From: Rhodoferax sp. OV413
Lineage (GTDB): Bacteria; Pseudomonadota; Gammaproteobacteria; Burkholderiales; Burkholderiaceae_C
Length of the DNA: 64,000 bases
Direction: 5' to 3'
Assembly (NCBI RefSeq): GCF_900104385.1
Contig: NZ_FNJA01000010.1
Location: 1 to 64,000, forward strand
Both the position numbers and the translations under genes were made by a program. Below, piece by piece: positions 25,395-34,509 of the stretch; position 1 is the first letter of the stretch; every line of letters begins with the position of its first letter. Under the pieces are notes generated by a model that had not been told where the DNA came from, ran no database searches, and was given only the letters and a program-made list of their open reading frames with translations.

Positions 25395-26612
25395 TCAAGC
25401 CAAGGGCATGAACTGCTCGGCCAGGCTGGCATGCATGGCAGCGCCCAGTGGCAGGATGGCGTCGTTGAAGTCGTAGCGGCTGTTGTGCAGCGCGCAGCTG
25501 CCCGGGCCGTTCTCGGTGCCCTGCCCTATGCGCATGTAGGCGCCGGGCTTGACCTGCAGCATGAACGAGAAATCCTCCGAACCCATGCTCGGGTCCAGAT
25601 CGCGCACCACCTGGGATGCACCGACGATGGACTCGGCCACCCGCATGGTGAACAAGGCCTCGGTGCTGGAATTGATAGTTGGCGGGTACAGGCGCTCGTA
25701 CTTCACCGAGGCCGTGGCGCCAAAGCCCAGGGCCACCGCGCTGCACAGCTCGGTGATGCGCCGCTCGATCAGATCCTGCACCGAAGGGTTGAAGGTGCGC
25801 ACCGTGCCAACCAAGGTGGCCTTGCTGGGCACCACGCTCATCGCGCCCAGGTCGCCGGTCTGCACCGCACAGATGCTGACCACGCCGCTGTCGATCGCGC
25901 GGATGTTGCGCGACACCACGCTTTGCAGCGCCGTGATGGTATGGGCCGCAACCAGCACCGGGTCGATGTTTTGGTAGGGGTGGGCTCCATGGCCGCCACG
26001 GCCGGTGATCTCAATGGTCACGCGATCGGACGCGGCCATCATCGCACCCGAATTCAGCGCAATCGTTCCCGGTCGCATATGCGGCCAGTTGTGCATGGCG
26101 AACACCGCCTGCACCGGGAAGCGATCGAACAGGCCGTCGTCGATCATGGCCTTGGCGCCCGCGTAGCCTTCTTCGCCGGGTTGGAAGATCAGCGCCACCG
26201 TTCCGTCGAAGTTGCGGGTCTCTGCCAGGTAGCGCGCCGCGCCGACCAGCATGGCGGTGTGGCCGTCATGGCCGCAGCCGTGCATCAGCCCGCCCTTGGC
26301 CGACTTCCAGGCGAAGTCGTTCATCTCGGTCATGGGCAGGGCATCCATGTCGGCGCGCAGGCCAACCATCTTGCCACTGTGGTTGCTGCGCCCGCGGATG
26401 ATGCCCACCACCCCGGTCTTGCCGATGTTGGTGTGCACCTCGTCCACGCCGCAGAGCTCCAGCGACTGGGCCACCCGGGCGGCGGTGTACACCTCTTCGT
26501 AGCCCAGCTCGGGGTGGGCATGCAGGTCGCGGCGCAAGGCCGTCAATTCAGGGTGGAACTTGGCGATGTGCGCAAACGCGCGGCCGTTGGCTTGGAGAGT
26601 GGGAGCATTCAT
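25395..26612 (-). CDS. M20-family amidohydrolase (hippurate hydrolase/IAA-amino-acid hydrolase type)
   Basis: 405 residues. Metal-dependent M20D peptidase/amidohydrolase: RRDLHAHPELGYEE, LRADMDALP, HGCGHDGHTAML, FQPGEEGYAGAKAMIDDG and a C-terminal DPSMGSEDFSFML with the metal ligands. It would release amino acids from N-acyl conjugates such as hippurate. ATG 26612 (MNAPTLQ) is preferred to a few codons farther upstream. It stands 61 bp downstream of the large fusion gene on the same strand and may share its transcript. Confidence 0.88.
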   Translation of the reverse strand: MNAPTLQANGRAFAHIAKFHPELTALRRDLHAHPELGYEEVYTAARVAQSLELCGVDEVHTNIGKTGVVGIIRGRSNHSGKMVGLRADMDALPMTEMNDFAWKSAKGGLMHGCGHDGHTAMLVGAARYLAETRNFDGTVALIFQPGEEGYAGAKAMIDDGLFDRFPVQAVFAMHNWPHMRPGTIALNSGAMMAASDRVTIEITGRGGHGAHPYQNIDPVLVAAHTITALQSVVSRNIRAIDSGVVSICAVQTGDLGAMSVVPSKATLVGTVRTFNPSVQDLIERRITELCSAVALGFGATASVKYERLYPPTINSSTEALFTMRVAESIVGASQVVRDLDPSMGSEDFSFMLQVKPGAYMRIGQGTENGPGSCALHNSRYDFNDAILPLGAAMHASLAEQFMPLA

Positions 26613-26673
26613 CACGCCACTGTACTTGCTCTGCAAAAACCTGGGTGCCGGACAGGATGCCGTCTACCCGGTT

Positions 26674-29538
26674 CTAAAAGCCGCGCAAATCGTCCACCAC
26701 CTGGACCAGCGGGCCGCGCAGGATCAAGCCCAGGGTCTGGGTCATCACCGCCAAGTCGTTGTCAAATCCGCCGTGGCTGGCCTTGATCTGGCGGTCGGGC
26801 AGCGCGGTAAGCACCGTGTCCTGGTCCAGCAGCTGCAGGCGCCCTGTGTCCAGGCCGGCCTTGGCCACGGCGCGGCGCCAGTCCTTCAGCGCATCGCCAG
26901 TGCTGGAGCCGCCGTCCCAGCCGTCGTAGCGCTCGTTGTAGACATTGGCCATGCCCAGAATGGGCGTGCGCAAATCCACCTCCAGCGCGTTCGACACAAA
27001 GTACAGCAGCGACTTGCGGTAAACGGCCGCCACGGTATCGTTGCGCTCCACCCGGTCGGACAGCACCTGCAGGTGCAGGCGGGCCATCACCTCGGGGTCC
27101 ATCGCATAGTGCTTGTTGGCAAAGGCCACGGTACAGGCCGGCGCATACAGGTGGATGGAGGTGACGGCGGCCGTCGGCACGCCGCGCCGCGCCAGCGTGC
27201 TGAGCAGGTGGCCCAAAATGATAGAACCCGCCGAGTGGCCCACCAGATGGATCTCCAGCTTGCTGCCCCAGGTGGCCATGAGCTTTTCCAGTGCCTTGAT
27301 CAGCAGCTCGCCACCGCGCCCGGAGTTAAAGGCCAGCTCGGCGTTTTCCTTCATCTCGCTCCAGATCGGCCGGGCCAGCGGCCGGCCTATGGTTTTCTCG
27401 ATCGCCAAGTCGGTCTTGTCGGCAATCCATTCGGCCACCCCGCCGGCCAGCGCCGGCTGCTTGTGGAAGGCGTCGCTGATGATGCCGCGCAGCGACTCCA
27501 TCAGGCCGGTCTTCCAGACCAGGAACAGCGGGTAACAGTCGTTGCCCTCGAAATGCCGGCCCATGGCCCGGGCGCGCTGGATCGCGTCGTTCTCGCTGTT
27601 CAGGCCGCCGTGGGCGTAGATCACCAGGCGCTTGACGGCACCGCTGGCCGGGCCGCGGAACCACTGGTCGGGCAGGTCGCAGACCTGGTGACCCAGGGTG
27701 CGGCTGAGTTCGTCTTCGGTCAGATAGCGCTTGACGCGGCCGTCGTTGCCCAGCACCACGCTGTGCTGGTAGGCCTGGTCTTCGCTCCACCACAGGCCGG
27801 TATTTGCACCGCCGGCCACCGCCTGGGCTTGCGAAGCCACCACGCTGACGCGGCCCACCACCACCCCGGGCACGCCCATGGCCACCACCCAGGCGTCCAT
27901 GCCGTTGGCAAGCCAGTCGGCATAGCTGAGCACGGCAAAGCCGCCCACGCCGAAGCCGTTGCCCCAGGAGTTCTGCAGCACAAAGCCCTGGGTGTTGAAG
28001 CCCACCAGCGCAAACGCATGGCCATCGGTTTCCGACGGCCGGCCGTCGAACGGGATCAGCGGAATCTGGGCATGGCCGGCCGGCGCCTTCTTCTGCCGGG
28101 GCAGCTGGTGCCAGCCCTCGTGGGTGAAGGCCGACACATACACCGCGCCCACCGCCTGGATCGCCGCCTGCAGGTCGGTGATGCATTTCAGGTCGATCCG
28201 GTAGTACACGCCCAGAGTGTGGTTGGTGGCGTTGCGCGCATAGCCGTAACGCGGCTGGGGCTGGCTGTAGGGCCAGTCATCGTCCAGGCAGACGCCATGG
28301 TTAAACCAGCCCTTGAGCGCTCCCCTGCAGCTGGAGCCGCTATAGTTTTCGCCGTCGTACTCGTCGTAGCGGCGGGCAAAGTTGTACAGCATGCGCGGAC
28401 TAACCGACGCCATCTTGGCCGGCCCGCCGGCCTTGTACCAGCGCAGGTAGTTGACCACGCAGGCCAGGCCAAAGCCGGTGCACGCGCCCTCGCTGCCCTG
28501 GTCCAGGATCAGCCCGGCCTGGGTGTAGGCGGGCAGGAACTCCTGGATGTCGGCGTCCGACGGAAACGCATCCGCCAGGCCCAGCGGCGGCGGCTGGTAG
28601 TGCCGGTCGTTCAGGTCGGTCGGGTCTTTGCGCACCGTCAGCTGGCGCTCTACCGGTGCGGCTTTTGCGGTTGCCTTCTTCGCAGCGGCTTTGCCCTTGC
28701 CTTTGGTTGCGCCCACCCGCGGAGCCACTGCCTCGGCTGGCCACACGCCGTCGGCCAGGCGGAACACATCGCGGAAGCGGTCCAGCCCGTGCGATCCGCC
28801 GTTGACCAGCTTGCGCGCAGCCGCATAGCCGCCGCTGGCCAGGGCCTCGCGCATGGCGTCCTTGCGGTCGGCCAGGAAGGTGGCCAGCAGCAGGGCCGCC
28901 ACCTCGGGCGCGTTGGCCAGGTCGGCATTGCCGGCCAGGTCGATCTCCAGCAGCTTGCCGTAGGTTTCGTAATTGAAGCGGCCGGTCAGCTGCACAAAGC
29001 CGCGGCCCTTGAAACGCGCGCCGTCGCCGGGTTTGCTATTGCCCAGGCTCTTGCGGCCGTCGTACAGGCCGAACGGCGGGCCGCCGGGGGCGGTATTGAA
29101 CTGCGACTGGAATTCGGAGATCGGCAAAAAGCCTTCGGTCTCGGCGCGGATGCTGCCCAGGGCGGCGCAAATCATCGGCCGATCCGTCAGGCCCAGCGCA
29201 CCCAGCGCGGCCGCCACATAGGGCAGGTAGCGCGCGATATTCGCCGGCTTGGTGGCGGGGAACAGCTTGCGCACCGTGTCCACGCTCAGCAGCACATCCA
29301 TGGCCGGCTCGGCAAGCAGGCCTAGCAGCTGCTGGCAGTATGGCCCGACCACCCCGTCGGCCACCAGGCCCACGCCCGACTGCCAGCGCCGCGCCGCGGC
29401 CTCTACATCGGCATCCAGCTGGTCCCCCTGGGCCAGGTTCGGAAAGGCCTGGGCATCGGCCCCCAGTTTCGCCACCAGCGCTTTGCGCAGCCGCTGAACC
29501 TCTGGGCCTTGCGAGCCCCGAACCAGAAGAATGCCCAT
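26674..29538 (-). CDS. Multidomain hydrolase: PG-binding + GH19-like + papain-like + lipase-like
   Basis: 954 residues from ATG 29538 (GAGGAG 6 nt upstream). No signal peptide. Residues 4-75: peptidoglycan-binding repeat (RGSQGPEVQRLRKAL, DGVVGPYCQQLLGL). About 100-265: a GH19 chitinase/endolysin-like domain with candidate acids in SIRAETEGFLPISEF (E133/E135) and FKGRGFVQLTGRFNY. 275-300: Lys/Ala linker. About 335-560: papain-like C1 peptidase with Cys353 (DQGSEGACTGFG), His507 (DGHAFALVGF) and Asn523 (LQNSWGNGFG). 635-900: alpha/beta-hydrolase-like domain with YAHGGLNS and the GHSAGS nucleophile Ser769. The three hydrolytic modules, all with apparent catalytic residues, suggest an envelope-targeting enzyme or an antibacterial effector; this is inference. 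No immunity gene or secretion cluster is next to it. Confidence 0.75.
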   Translation of the reverse strand: MGILLVRGSQGPEVQRLRKALVAKLGADAQAFPNLAQGDQLDADVEAAARRWQSGVGLVADGVVGPYCQQLLGLLAEPAMDVLLSVDTVRKLFPATKPANIARYLPYVAAALGALGLTDRPMICAALGSIRAETEGFLPISEFQSQFNTAPGGPPFGLYDGRKSLGNSKPGDGARFKGRGFVQLTGRFNYETYGKLLEIDLAGNADLANAPEVAALLLATFLADRKDAMREALASGGYAAARKLVNGGSHGLDRFRDVFRLADGVWPAEAVAPRVGATKGKGKAAAKKATAKAAPVERQLTVRKDPTDLNDRHYQPPPLGLADAFPSDADIQEFLPAYTQAGLILDQGSEGACTGFGLACVVNYLRWYKAGGPAKMASVSPRMLYNFARRYDEYDGENYSGSSCRGALKGWFNHGVCLDDDWPYSQPQPRYGYARNATNHTLGVYYRIDLKCITDLQAAIQAVGAVYVSAFTHEGWHQLPRQKKAPAGHAQIPLIPFDGRPSETDGHAFALVGFNTQGFVLQNSWGNGFGVGGFAVLSYADWLANGMDAWVVAMGVPGVVVGRVSVVASQAQAVAGGANTGLWWSEDQAYQHSVVLGNDGRVKRYLTEDELSRTLGHQVCDLPDQWFRGPASGAVKRLVIYAHGGLNSENDAIQRARAMGRHFEGNDCYPLFLVWKTGLMESLRGIISDAFHKQPALAGGVAEWIADKTDLAIEKTIGRPLARPIWSEMKENAELAFNSGRGGELLIKALEKLMATWGSKLEIHLVGHSAGSIILGHLLSTLARRGVPTAAVTSIHLYAPACTVAFANKHYAMDPEVMARLHLQVLSDRVERNDTVAAVYRKSLLYFVSNALEVDLRTPILGMANVYNERYDGWDGGSSTGDALKDWRRAVAKAGLDTGRLQLLDQDTVLTALPDRQIKASHGGFDNDLAVMTQTLGLILRGPLVQVVDDLRGF

Positions 29539-29636
29539 GGTGTGCTCCTCGTGATTTTTCCCGACGAGCATGGATTGTGGACAATTCAAGCCAAAAGTAC
29601 ATCATTCATTTGAGGTATGCGCTTTTTTTCATCCTT

Positions 29637-30902
29637 TTAGTTGGCGCGCAATCGGTTGATATCCAGTTCGGTCACCGCGCCCGCCTGGTTGCCCCAGGCG
29701 CTGCGGATATGCGTGAGCACCGCGGCGATATCGCTGTCGTTCAGCACCAGCACATAGGGCGGCATGCCGAAGGGCCGCGGGTTGCCGGCCGTGGCCGGCG
29801 CGTAGCCGCCGTTGAGCACGGTCTGCACCAGGTTCGCGGTGTTGGCCATGGTGACCGCGCGGTTGCCGGCCAGCGCCGGATACGCACCGGCCACGCCCTG
29901 GCCCTGGGCGCCGTGGCATTGCACGCAATGCTTTTCATACAGCTGGGCACCGCGCTCAGCCACCCGGGCAGGCGTCGGAGGCAGGTCGCGCGCCGGCACT
30001 TTGGCTTCGGACTGGGGCAAGGCCTGCAGATAGGTGGCGGCGGCGGCCAGGTCCGCCGGCGACCAATGCTGGGTGCTCTGGCGTACCACCTCGGCCATCG
30101 GGCCCAGCACCGTCGCCCCCGGTGCCACGCCGGTTTGCAGCAGGCGCACCACGTCGGCCCGCTGCCAGCCGGCGACTCCGGCTTCGTGCGGCGAGGTCAA
30201 GGCTGGCGCGTACCAGTTCTGCATCGGGATCAGGCCGCCCGCCAGGTCCAGCTGGTCGTCGCTGGCGCCCAGCGCGTTGCGCGCGGTATGGCAGGCGCCG
30301 CAGTGGCCGAGGCCGCGCACCAGGTAGGCGCCACGGTTCCATTCGGCCGACTGCTGCGGCTCTGGCTGCAGCACACCGGGCTGGAAGTACAGCGCGCGCC
30401 ATACCGCCAACGCCGGCTGGGTGCTGAAAGGCCAGCGCAGTGCATGCGGCGTGGCGGCCTGGGCCGTGGCCGGCAGGCTGTGCAGATAGGCGTACAGCGC
30501 GTCCGAATCGGCGCGCGTGACCGCGGTGTAGCTGGTGTAGGGAAAGGCCGGGTACAGCAGGCGGCCGTCTTTAGAGCGGCCGTTGTGCAGCGCGCGCCAG
30601 AATTCGGCCGGCGACCAATTGCCGATGCCGGTCTGCGCATCGGGCGTGAGATTGCTGCTGTAGACCGTGCCAAACGGTGTATCGATGCCGCGCCCGCCCG
30701 CATACGGCGTGCCGCCGCGGGTGGTGTGGCAGGCCGCGCAGTTGCCGACGCGGGCCAAATAGGCGCCGCGCGCCAGCAGCTCGGGGGTGACTGCGATGGC
30801 AGGCACGGGCGCGGCCAGATCGGCCTCGTCGCGCAGGTTCAGATGCCAGACCAGGGCAGCCAAACCTAAGGCGACCAGCAAGGCGAAGGCGATCTTCTTC
30901 AT
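29637..30902 (-). CDS. Triheme cytochrome c, alcohol-dehydrogenase cytochrome subunit type
   Basis: 421 residues. An N-terminal signal anchor (MKKIAFALLVALGLAALVWH) and three CxxCH haem sites: CAACH (55-59), CGACH (201-205) and CVQCH (326-330). This layout is that of the membrane cytochrome c subunits (AdhB/gluconate dehydrogenase type) that pass electrons from periplasmic dehydrogenases to quinone or oxidase. No dehydrogenase large subunit is nearby, so its electron donor is unknown. Its ATG overlaps the TGA of the diheme cytochrome gene (ATGA), so the two form an operon. Confidence 0.88.
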   Translation of the reverse strand: MKKIAFALLVALGLAALVWHLNLRDEADLAAPVPAIAVTPELLARGAYLARVGNCAACHTTRGGTPYAGGRGIDTPFGTVYSSNLTPDAQTGIGNWSPAEFWRALHNGRSKDGRLLYPAFPYTSYTAVTRADSDALYAYLHSLPATAQAATPHALRWPFSTQPALAVWRALYFQPGVLQPEPQQSAEWNRGAYLVRGLGHCGACHTARNALGASDDQLDLAGGLIPMQNWYAPALTSPHEAGVAGWQRADVVRLLQTGVAPGATVLGPMAEVVRQSTQHWSPADLAAAATYLQALPQSEAKVPARDLPPTPARVAERGAQLYEKHCVQCHGAQGQGVAGAYPALAGNRAVTMANTANLVQTVLNGGYAPATAGNPRPFGMPPYVLVLNDSDIAAVLTHIRSAWGNQAGAVTELDINRLRAN

Positions 30903-31606
30903 GGCGCGCTACCGCAAGCGATGGCCTGGGCTCCCGGCTGCAGGGCCGGCAGCGCCGTGGCCGGGTGCGGGTTGGCGGGCAGCGGCTGGGCCGCCAGCCA
31001 GGCGGTGGCGGCAGACACGTCCTCGGGGCTCAGCTGGCGCGCCACGGTGGCCATGCAGTCGGGCGCGTGGGCGCGGCGTTGGCCGGTGCGCCAGGCGCCG
31101 AGCTGGGCGTTCAAATAATCGCGCGGCAGGCCCAGCAGGCCGGGGATATTCGGCGCCACGCCTGTCAGCGCCGCGCCATGGCACTGGGCGCAGGCCGGGA
31201 TCTGCCGCGCCGCATCGCCCTGGGTCACCAGCTGCTGGCCGCGGCGCAGCACCTGGGCGGGTGCACTGCTCGGCTGGGGCGCGGGATACGACAGATCCAG
31301 CTGCGCAAAGTACTGGGCGATCTCCAGCAGATAGGCGTCGCTCAGCGGATCGACCATCTGCGTCATCAGCCCGTAGTGGCGCCGGTTGTCCCGAAAGTTC
31401 AGCAGCTGGTGGTACAGGTAGCCAGCCGGCTTGCCAGCGATGCGCGGGTAGTAGCCGTCGCTGGCGGCCCGGCCCTCCTTGCCATGGCAGGCGGTGCAGG
31501 CCAGGGTGCGCTGGGCAATGCTGTCTTCAAACACGGGCGGGGCCGCCTGGCTGGCAGCCGCGGCCAGCAGGAAGGGCAGAACAAGAGAGCGCAGAGTGGT
31601 TTTCAC
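30899..31606 (-). CDS. Diheme cytochrome c (c4-like)
   Basis: About 235 residues with two haem sites, CTACH (37-41) and CAQCH (139-143), each in a class I cytochrome fold of about 100 residues, like cytochrome c4. The start is uncertain. GTG 31606 (VKTTLRSLVLPFLLAAAASQA) gives a clean Sec signal peptide; the longer frame to 31714 runs into the divergent MocR promoter and lacks one. It overlaps the triheme gene by 4 bp. A probable periplasmic electron carrier acting with it. Confidence 0.82.
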   Translation of the reverse strand: MKTTLRSLVLPFLLAAAASQAAPPVFEDSIAQRTLACTACHGKEGRAASDGYYPRIAGKPAGYLYHQLLNFRDNRRHYGLMTQMVDPLSDAYLLEIAQYFAQLDLSYPAPQPSSAPAQVLRRGQQLVTQGDAARQIPACAQCHGAALTGVAPNIPGLLGLPRDYLNAQLGAWRTGQRRAHAPDCMATVARQLSPEDVSAATAWLAAQPLPANPHPATALPALQPGAQAIACGSAP

Positions 31607-31716
31607 GATGGCCAAATCATGCCGGACTTGGGGCCATCTGGTAAGCAGCAGTTGGCATTTAAAAAACCATACCAGATGCCAAAAATGCAAAAATCTACGG
31701 CTCAGTTGGAGCACGC

Positions 31717-33147
31717 ATGAAACGTTACGAACAGCTGGCCGAGCTGCTGGCGGCCGACATCCGCTCGGGCCAGCGTGCGCCCGGCAGCCGCCTGCCCTCC
31801 ATCCGCACGCTGACGGCGCAGCACGGCATCAGCCCGTCCACCGCCTTCCAGGCTTATTACCGGCTGGAAGAAAAAGGCCTGGTGCGGGCGCGCCAGCGCT
31901 CGGGCTACTACGTGACCGGCGCCGTGGCGCTGCCCCCCATGGCGACAGCCCGTGCTGCGCCCGCCCCGGCGCGGGTGGCGGCCAAGGTGGACATCAGCGA
32001 ACTGGTGTTTGCCGTGCTGGGTGCGGCCCAGCAACGCGACATCGCGCCGCTGGGCTCGGCCTTTCCGTCGCCCGAGCTGTTTCCGCTGCCGCGCCTGGCA
32101 AAGTCGCTGGCCGCCAGCGCGCGCCGCGCCCAGCCCTGGGAATCGGTGCAGCACCTGCCCCAGGGCAGCGCCAGCCTGCGCCAGCAGATTGCGCTGCGCT
32201 ACCTGGGCATGGGCCTGGCCCAGCCGGCCGAAGAGCTGGTCGTGACCAGCGGCGCGCTGGAGGCGCTGAACCTGTGCCTGAGCGCCGTGGCCCAGCCCGG
32301 CGACCTGATCGCGGTGGAGTCGCCGGGCTTCTACGCCAGCCTGCAGGCGCTGGAACGGCTGAAGATGCGCGCGCTGGAAATCCCGGTACACCCGCAGCAC
32401 GGCCTGGACCTGGACGCGCTGGAGCAGGCCTTGAAGCGCCACCCGGTCAAAGCCTGCTGGCTGATGACTACGTTCCAGAACCCCACCGGCGCCAGCCTGT
32501 CGGCGGCCAGCAAGGAGCGGCTGGTAGCCCTGCTGGCGAGTCGCCAGATCCCGCTGATCGAAGACGATGTGTACGGCGAGCTGTACTTCGGCAGCCAGGC
32601 GCCGCTGCCGGCCAAGGCTTTTGACCGCCAGGGCCTGGTAATGCACTGCAGCTCGTTCAGCAAGACCCTGGCACCCGGCTACCGCGTGGGCTGGGTGGCC
32701 CCCGGCCGCTTTGGCCCGGCCATTGAACGCCTGAAGCTGATGACCACCCTCAGCGCCAGCCAGCCGGCCCAGGCCGCCCTGGCCGACTACCTGCAGCACG
32801 GCGGCTACGACAAGCATCTGCGCCGGCTGCGCCACACCCTGGAATCGCAGCAGGCGCAGTTGCTGGCCGCGCTGGGCCGCTACTTCCCGGTCGACATCAA
32901 GGTGGTGCAGCCCAGCGGCGGCTATTTTCTGTGGGTCGAATTTGCGCCAGGCTTCGACACCCTGGCGCTGCACCAGCGGGCCCTGGCCCAGGGCATCAGC
33001 ATCGCGCCGGGGCCGATGTTCTCGGCCCGCCAGGGCTGGCGCCACAGCATCCGGCTCAACTACGGCCACCCGTGGACCGAGCAGCTGGAAGCTGCCATGG
33101 CCACCCTGGGTCAGCTGGCCAAGGATTTATACAAAAATGGCCTGTAG
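31717..33147 (+). CDS. MocR/PdxR-type regulator (GntR HTH + aminotransferase)
   Basis: 476 residues. GntR winged helix at 1-70 (GSRLPSIRTLTAQHGISPSTAFQAYYRLEEKGLV), then a fold-type I aminotransferase domain with the PLP Lys K316 in SSFSKTLAPGYRVGW and NPTG at 255-258. MocR proteins use PLP or amino-acid adducts as effectors. Divergent from the two cytochrome genes across about 110 bp and a plausible regulator of them, though this link is only positional. Confidence 0.9.
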   Translation: MKRYEQLAELLAADIRSGQRAPGSRLPSIRTLTAQHGISPSTAFQAYYRLEEKGLVRARQRSGYYVTGAVALPPMATARAAPAPARVAAKVDISELVFAVLGAAQQRDIAPLGSAFPSPELFPLPRLAKSLAASARRAQPWESVQHLPQGSASLRQQIALRYLGMGLAQPAEELVVTSGALEALNLCLSAVAQPGDLIAVESPGFYASLQALERLKMRALEIPVHPQHGLDLDALEQALKRHPVKACWLMTTFQNPTGASLSAASKERLVALLASRQIPLIEDDVYGELYFGSQAPLPAKAFDRQGLVMHCSSFSKTLAPGYRVGWVAPGRFGPAIERLKLMTTLSASQPAQAALADYLQHGGYDKHLRRLRHTLESQQAQLLAALGRYFPVDIKVVQPSGGYFLWVEFAPGFDTLALHQRALAQGISIAPGPMFSARQGWRHSIRLNYGHPWTEQLEAAMATLGQLAKDLYKNGL

Positions 33148-33190
33148 CGCATATTCTGATTGCGCAGGCAGCTCTTAAAAATATAGCAAA
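33133..33190 (-). repeat. Dispersed repeat family 1, copy f
   Basis: AAAAATGGCCTGTAGCGCA, spacer, TTGCGCAGGCAGCTCTT and an AT hairpin ending ATATAGCAAAT. The left end overlaps the last codons and stop of the MocR gene. Confidence 0.8.
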
Positions 33191-33281
33191 TCAACCGCAA
33201 CGAAACTTGTGTGCGCAAGCGCACAGTCCGCGGCTGCTGCGCAGTGCATATTAAGAGCCTGTGTTACCCAAGGACTCCCGC

Positions 33282-33707
33282 ATGCCATTCCACCCCTTCT
33301 TCCCACGCCGCGCCTTGCTGGCTGCCACCCTGGCCAGCCTGTGGGCAGCAGGTGCCCTGGCCGCCGACCCCGCACCCTCGGCTGCGGCCCAAGCCCAGTA
33401 CCAGCGCGAGATGGCGGTGTGCAACAACGGCAGCTCGAACCAGAACGCCGCCACCTGCCGCATCGAAGCCGAACGCGCACTGGCCGAAGCCCGCCGCGGC
33501 GGCCTGACAGCCGCGCCCGGCCAGTACGACAAGAATGCTGTGCAGCGCTGCGAAGCCTTCCAGGGCGCGGACCGCATCGCCTGCGAAGCCCGCATGCGCG
33601 CACCCACCAGCGTGGAAGGCAGCGCGCAAAGCGGCGGCGTTTTGCGCGAGAGCGTGACCGTGGTGCCGGTGCCGGCCGTGCCTGCCACACCAGCATCCCA
33701 GCCATAA
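33282..33707 (+). CDS. Small secreted hypothetical protein
   Basis: 141 residues. Twin-arginine-like but Sec-length signal (FFPRRALLAATLASLWAAGALA, cleavage after ALA). The mature part is Ala/Gln-rich with three Cys in M-A-V-C-N, A-T-C-R-I and V-Q-R-C-E plus a fourth in I-A-C-E, consistent with two disulfides, and a Pro/Val-rich tail. AAGGAC before ATG 33282. A family of short periplasmic proteins of this kind is common in Burkholderiales; function not known. It converges with phaB across a shared terminator. Confidence 0.7.
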   Translation: MPFHPFFPRRALLAATLASLWAAGALAADPAPSAAAQAQYQREMAVCNNGSSNQNAATCRIEAERALAEARRGGLTAAPGQYDKNAVQRCEAFQGADRIACEARMRAPTSVEGSAQSGGVLRESVTVVPVPAVPATPASQP

Positions 33708-33710
33708 AAA

Positions 33711-33731
33711 AACCCGCCAAAGCGCGTTTTT
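33711..33731. terminator. Bidirectional intrinsic terminator
   Basis: Imperfect hairpin: AAC-C-CGC, loop CAAA, GCG-C-GTT, with one C-C mismatch. It is followed by T-runs on both strands (TTTTT on plus; A-run at 33705-33711 gives T-run on minus). It serves the convergent genes ending at 33707 and 33750. Confidence 0.65.
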
Positions 33732-33749
33732 ACAGTAGCCCAGGGGCTA

Positions 33750-34487
33750 TCAGCCCATGTGCAGACCGCCGTTGACCGAGAAGTCGGCACCGGTAGCGTA
33801 GCCACCTTCTTCCGACGCCAGCCAGGCGATGATGGAGGCGATTTCGCTGGGCTTGCCCAGGCGCTTGACCGGCACGGTAGCGACGATCTTGGCCAGCACG
33901 TCTTCACGGATGGCGTTCACCATGTCAGTGCCGATGTAGCCCGGGCTGACGGTGTTGACCGTCACGCCCTTGGTGGCCAGCTCTTGCGCCAGAGCCATGG
34001 AGAAACCATGCATGCCGGCCTTGGCAGCCGAGTAGTTGGTTTGTCCAGCCTGGCCTTTTTCGCCGTTGACCGACGAGATGTTGATGATGCGGCCCCAGCC
34101 TTTTTCCACCATGTCGGCCACCACTTGCTTGGTGACATTGAACATGCTGTTCAGGTTGGTTTCGATCACCGAATCCCAGTCTTCGCGCGACATCTTCAGG
34201 AACATGCGGTCCTTGGTGATGCCGGCGTTGTTCACCAGCACGTCGATGGTGCCGTGCTCGGCCTTGGTCTTGGTGAAGGCCTCGACGGTGGACTCCCACG
34301 CGCCGACATTGCCCACCGAGGCGTAGAAGGTGAAGCCCAGGGCCGCCTGTTCAGCGATCCACTTGGCGTGGTCGCGGGTCGGGCCGCAACCAGCGATGAC
34401 CTTGAAACCATCCTGGTGCAGCCGCTGGCAAATGGCGGTCCCGATGCCACCCATGCCGCCGGTCACGTACGCTACTTTTTGTCCCAT
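33750..34487 (-). CDS. phaB: Acetoacetyl-CoA reductase
   Basis: 245 residues, short-chain dehydrogenase. VTGGMGGIGTAIC Rossmann motif, NNAGIT, and the catalytic Ser/Tyr152/Lys156 in INISSVNGEKGQAGQTNYSAAKAG. Reduces acetoacetyl-CoA to (R)-3-hydroxybutyryl-CoA with NADPH, the monomer for PHB. CAGGAGAT precedes ATG. It is third in a phaC-phaA-phaB series; repeat family 2 occupies the phaA-phaB gap. Confidence 0.95.
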   Translation of the reverse strand: MGQKVAYVTGGMGGIGTAICQRLHQDGFKVIAGCGPTRDHAKWIAEQAALGFTFYASVGNVGAWESTVEAFTKTKAEHGTIDVLVNNAGITKDRMFLKMSREDWDSVIETNLNSMFNVTKQVVADMVEKGWGRIINISSVNGEKGQAGQTNYSAAKAGMHGFSMALAQELATKGVTVNTVSPGYIGTDMVNAIREDVLAKIVATVPVKRLGKPSEIASIIAWLASEEGGYATGADFSVNGGLHMG

Positions 34488-34509
34488 TTTTATCTCCTGA
34501 GTTATTGGT

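Noticed and set aside
26560-29325. 921-codon plus-strand frame
   Set aside because: It is the antisense of the multidomain hydrolase, with shadow composition and no motif.
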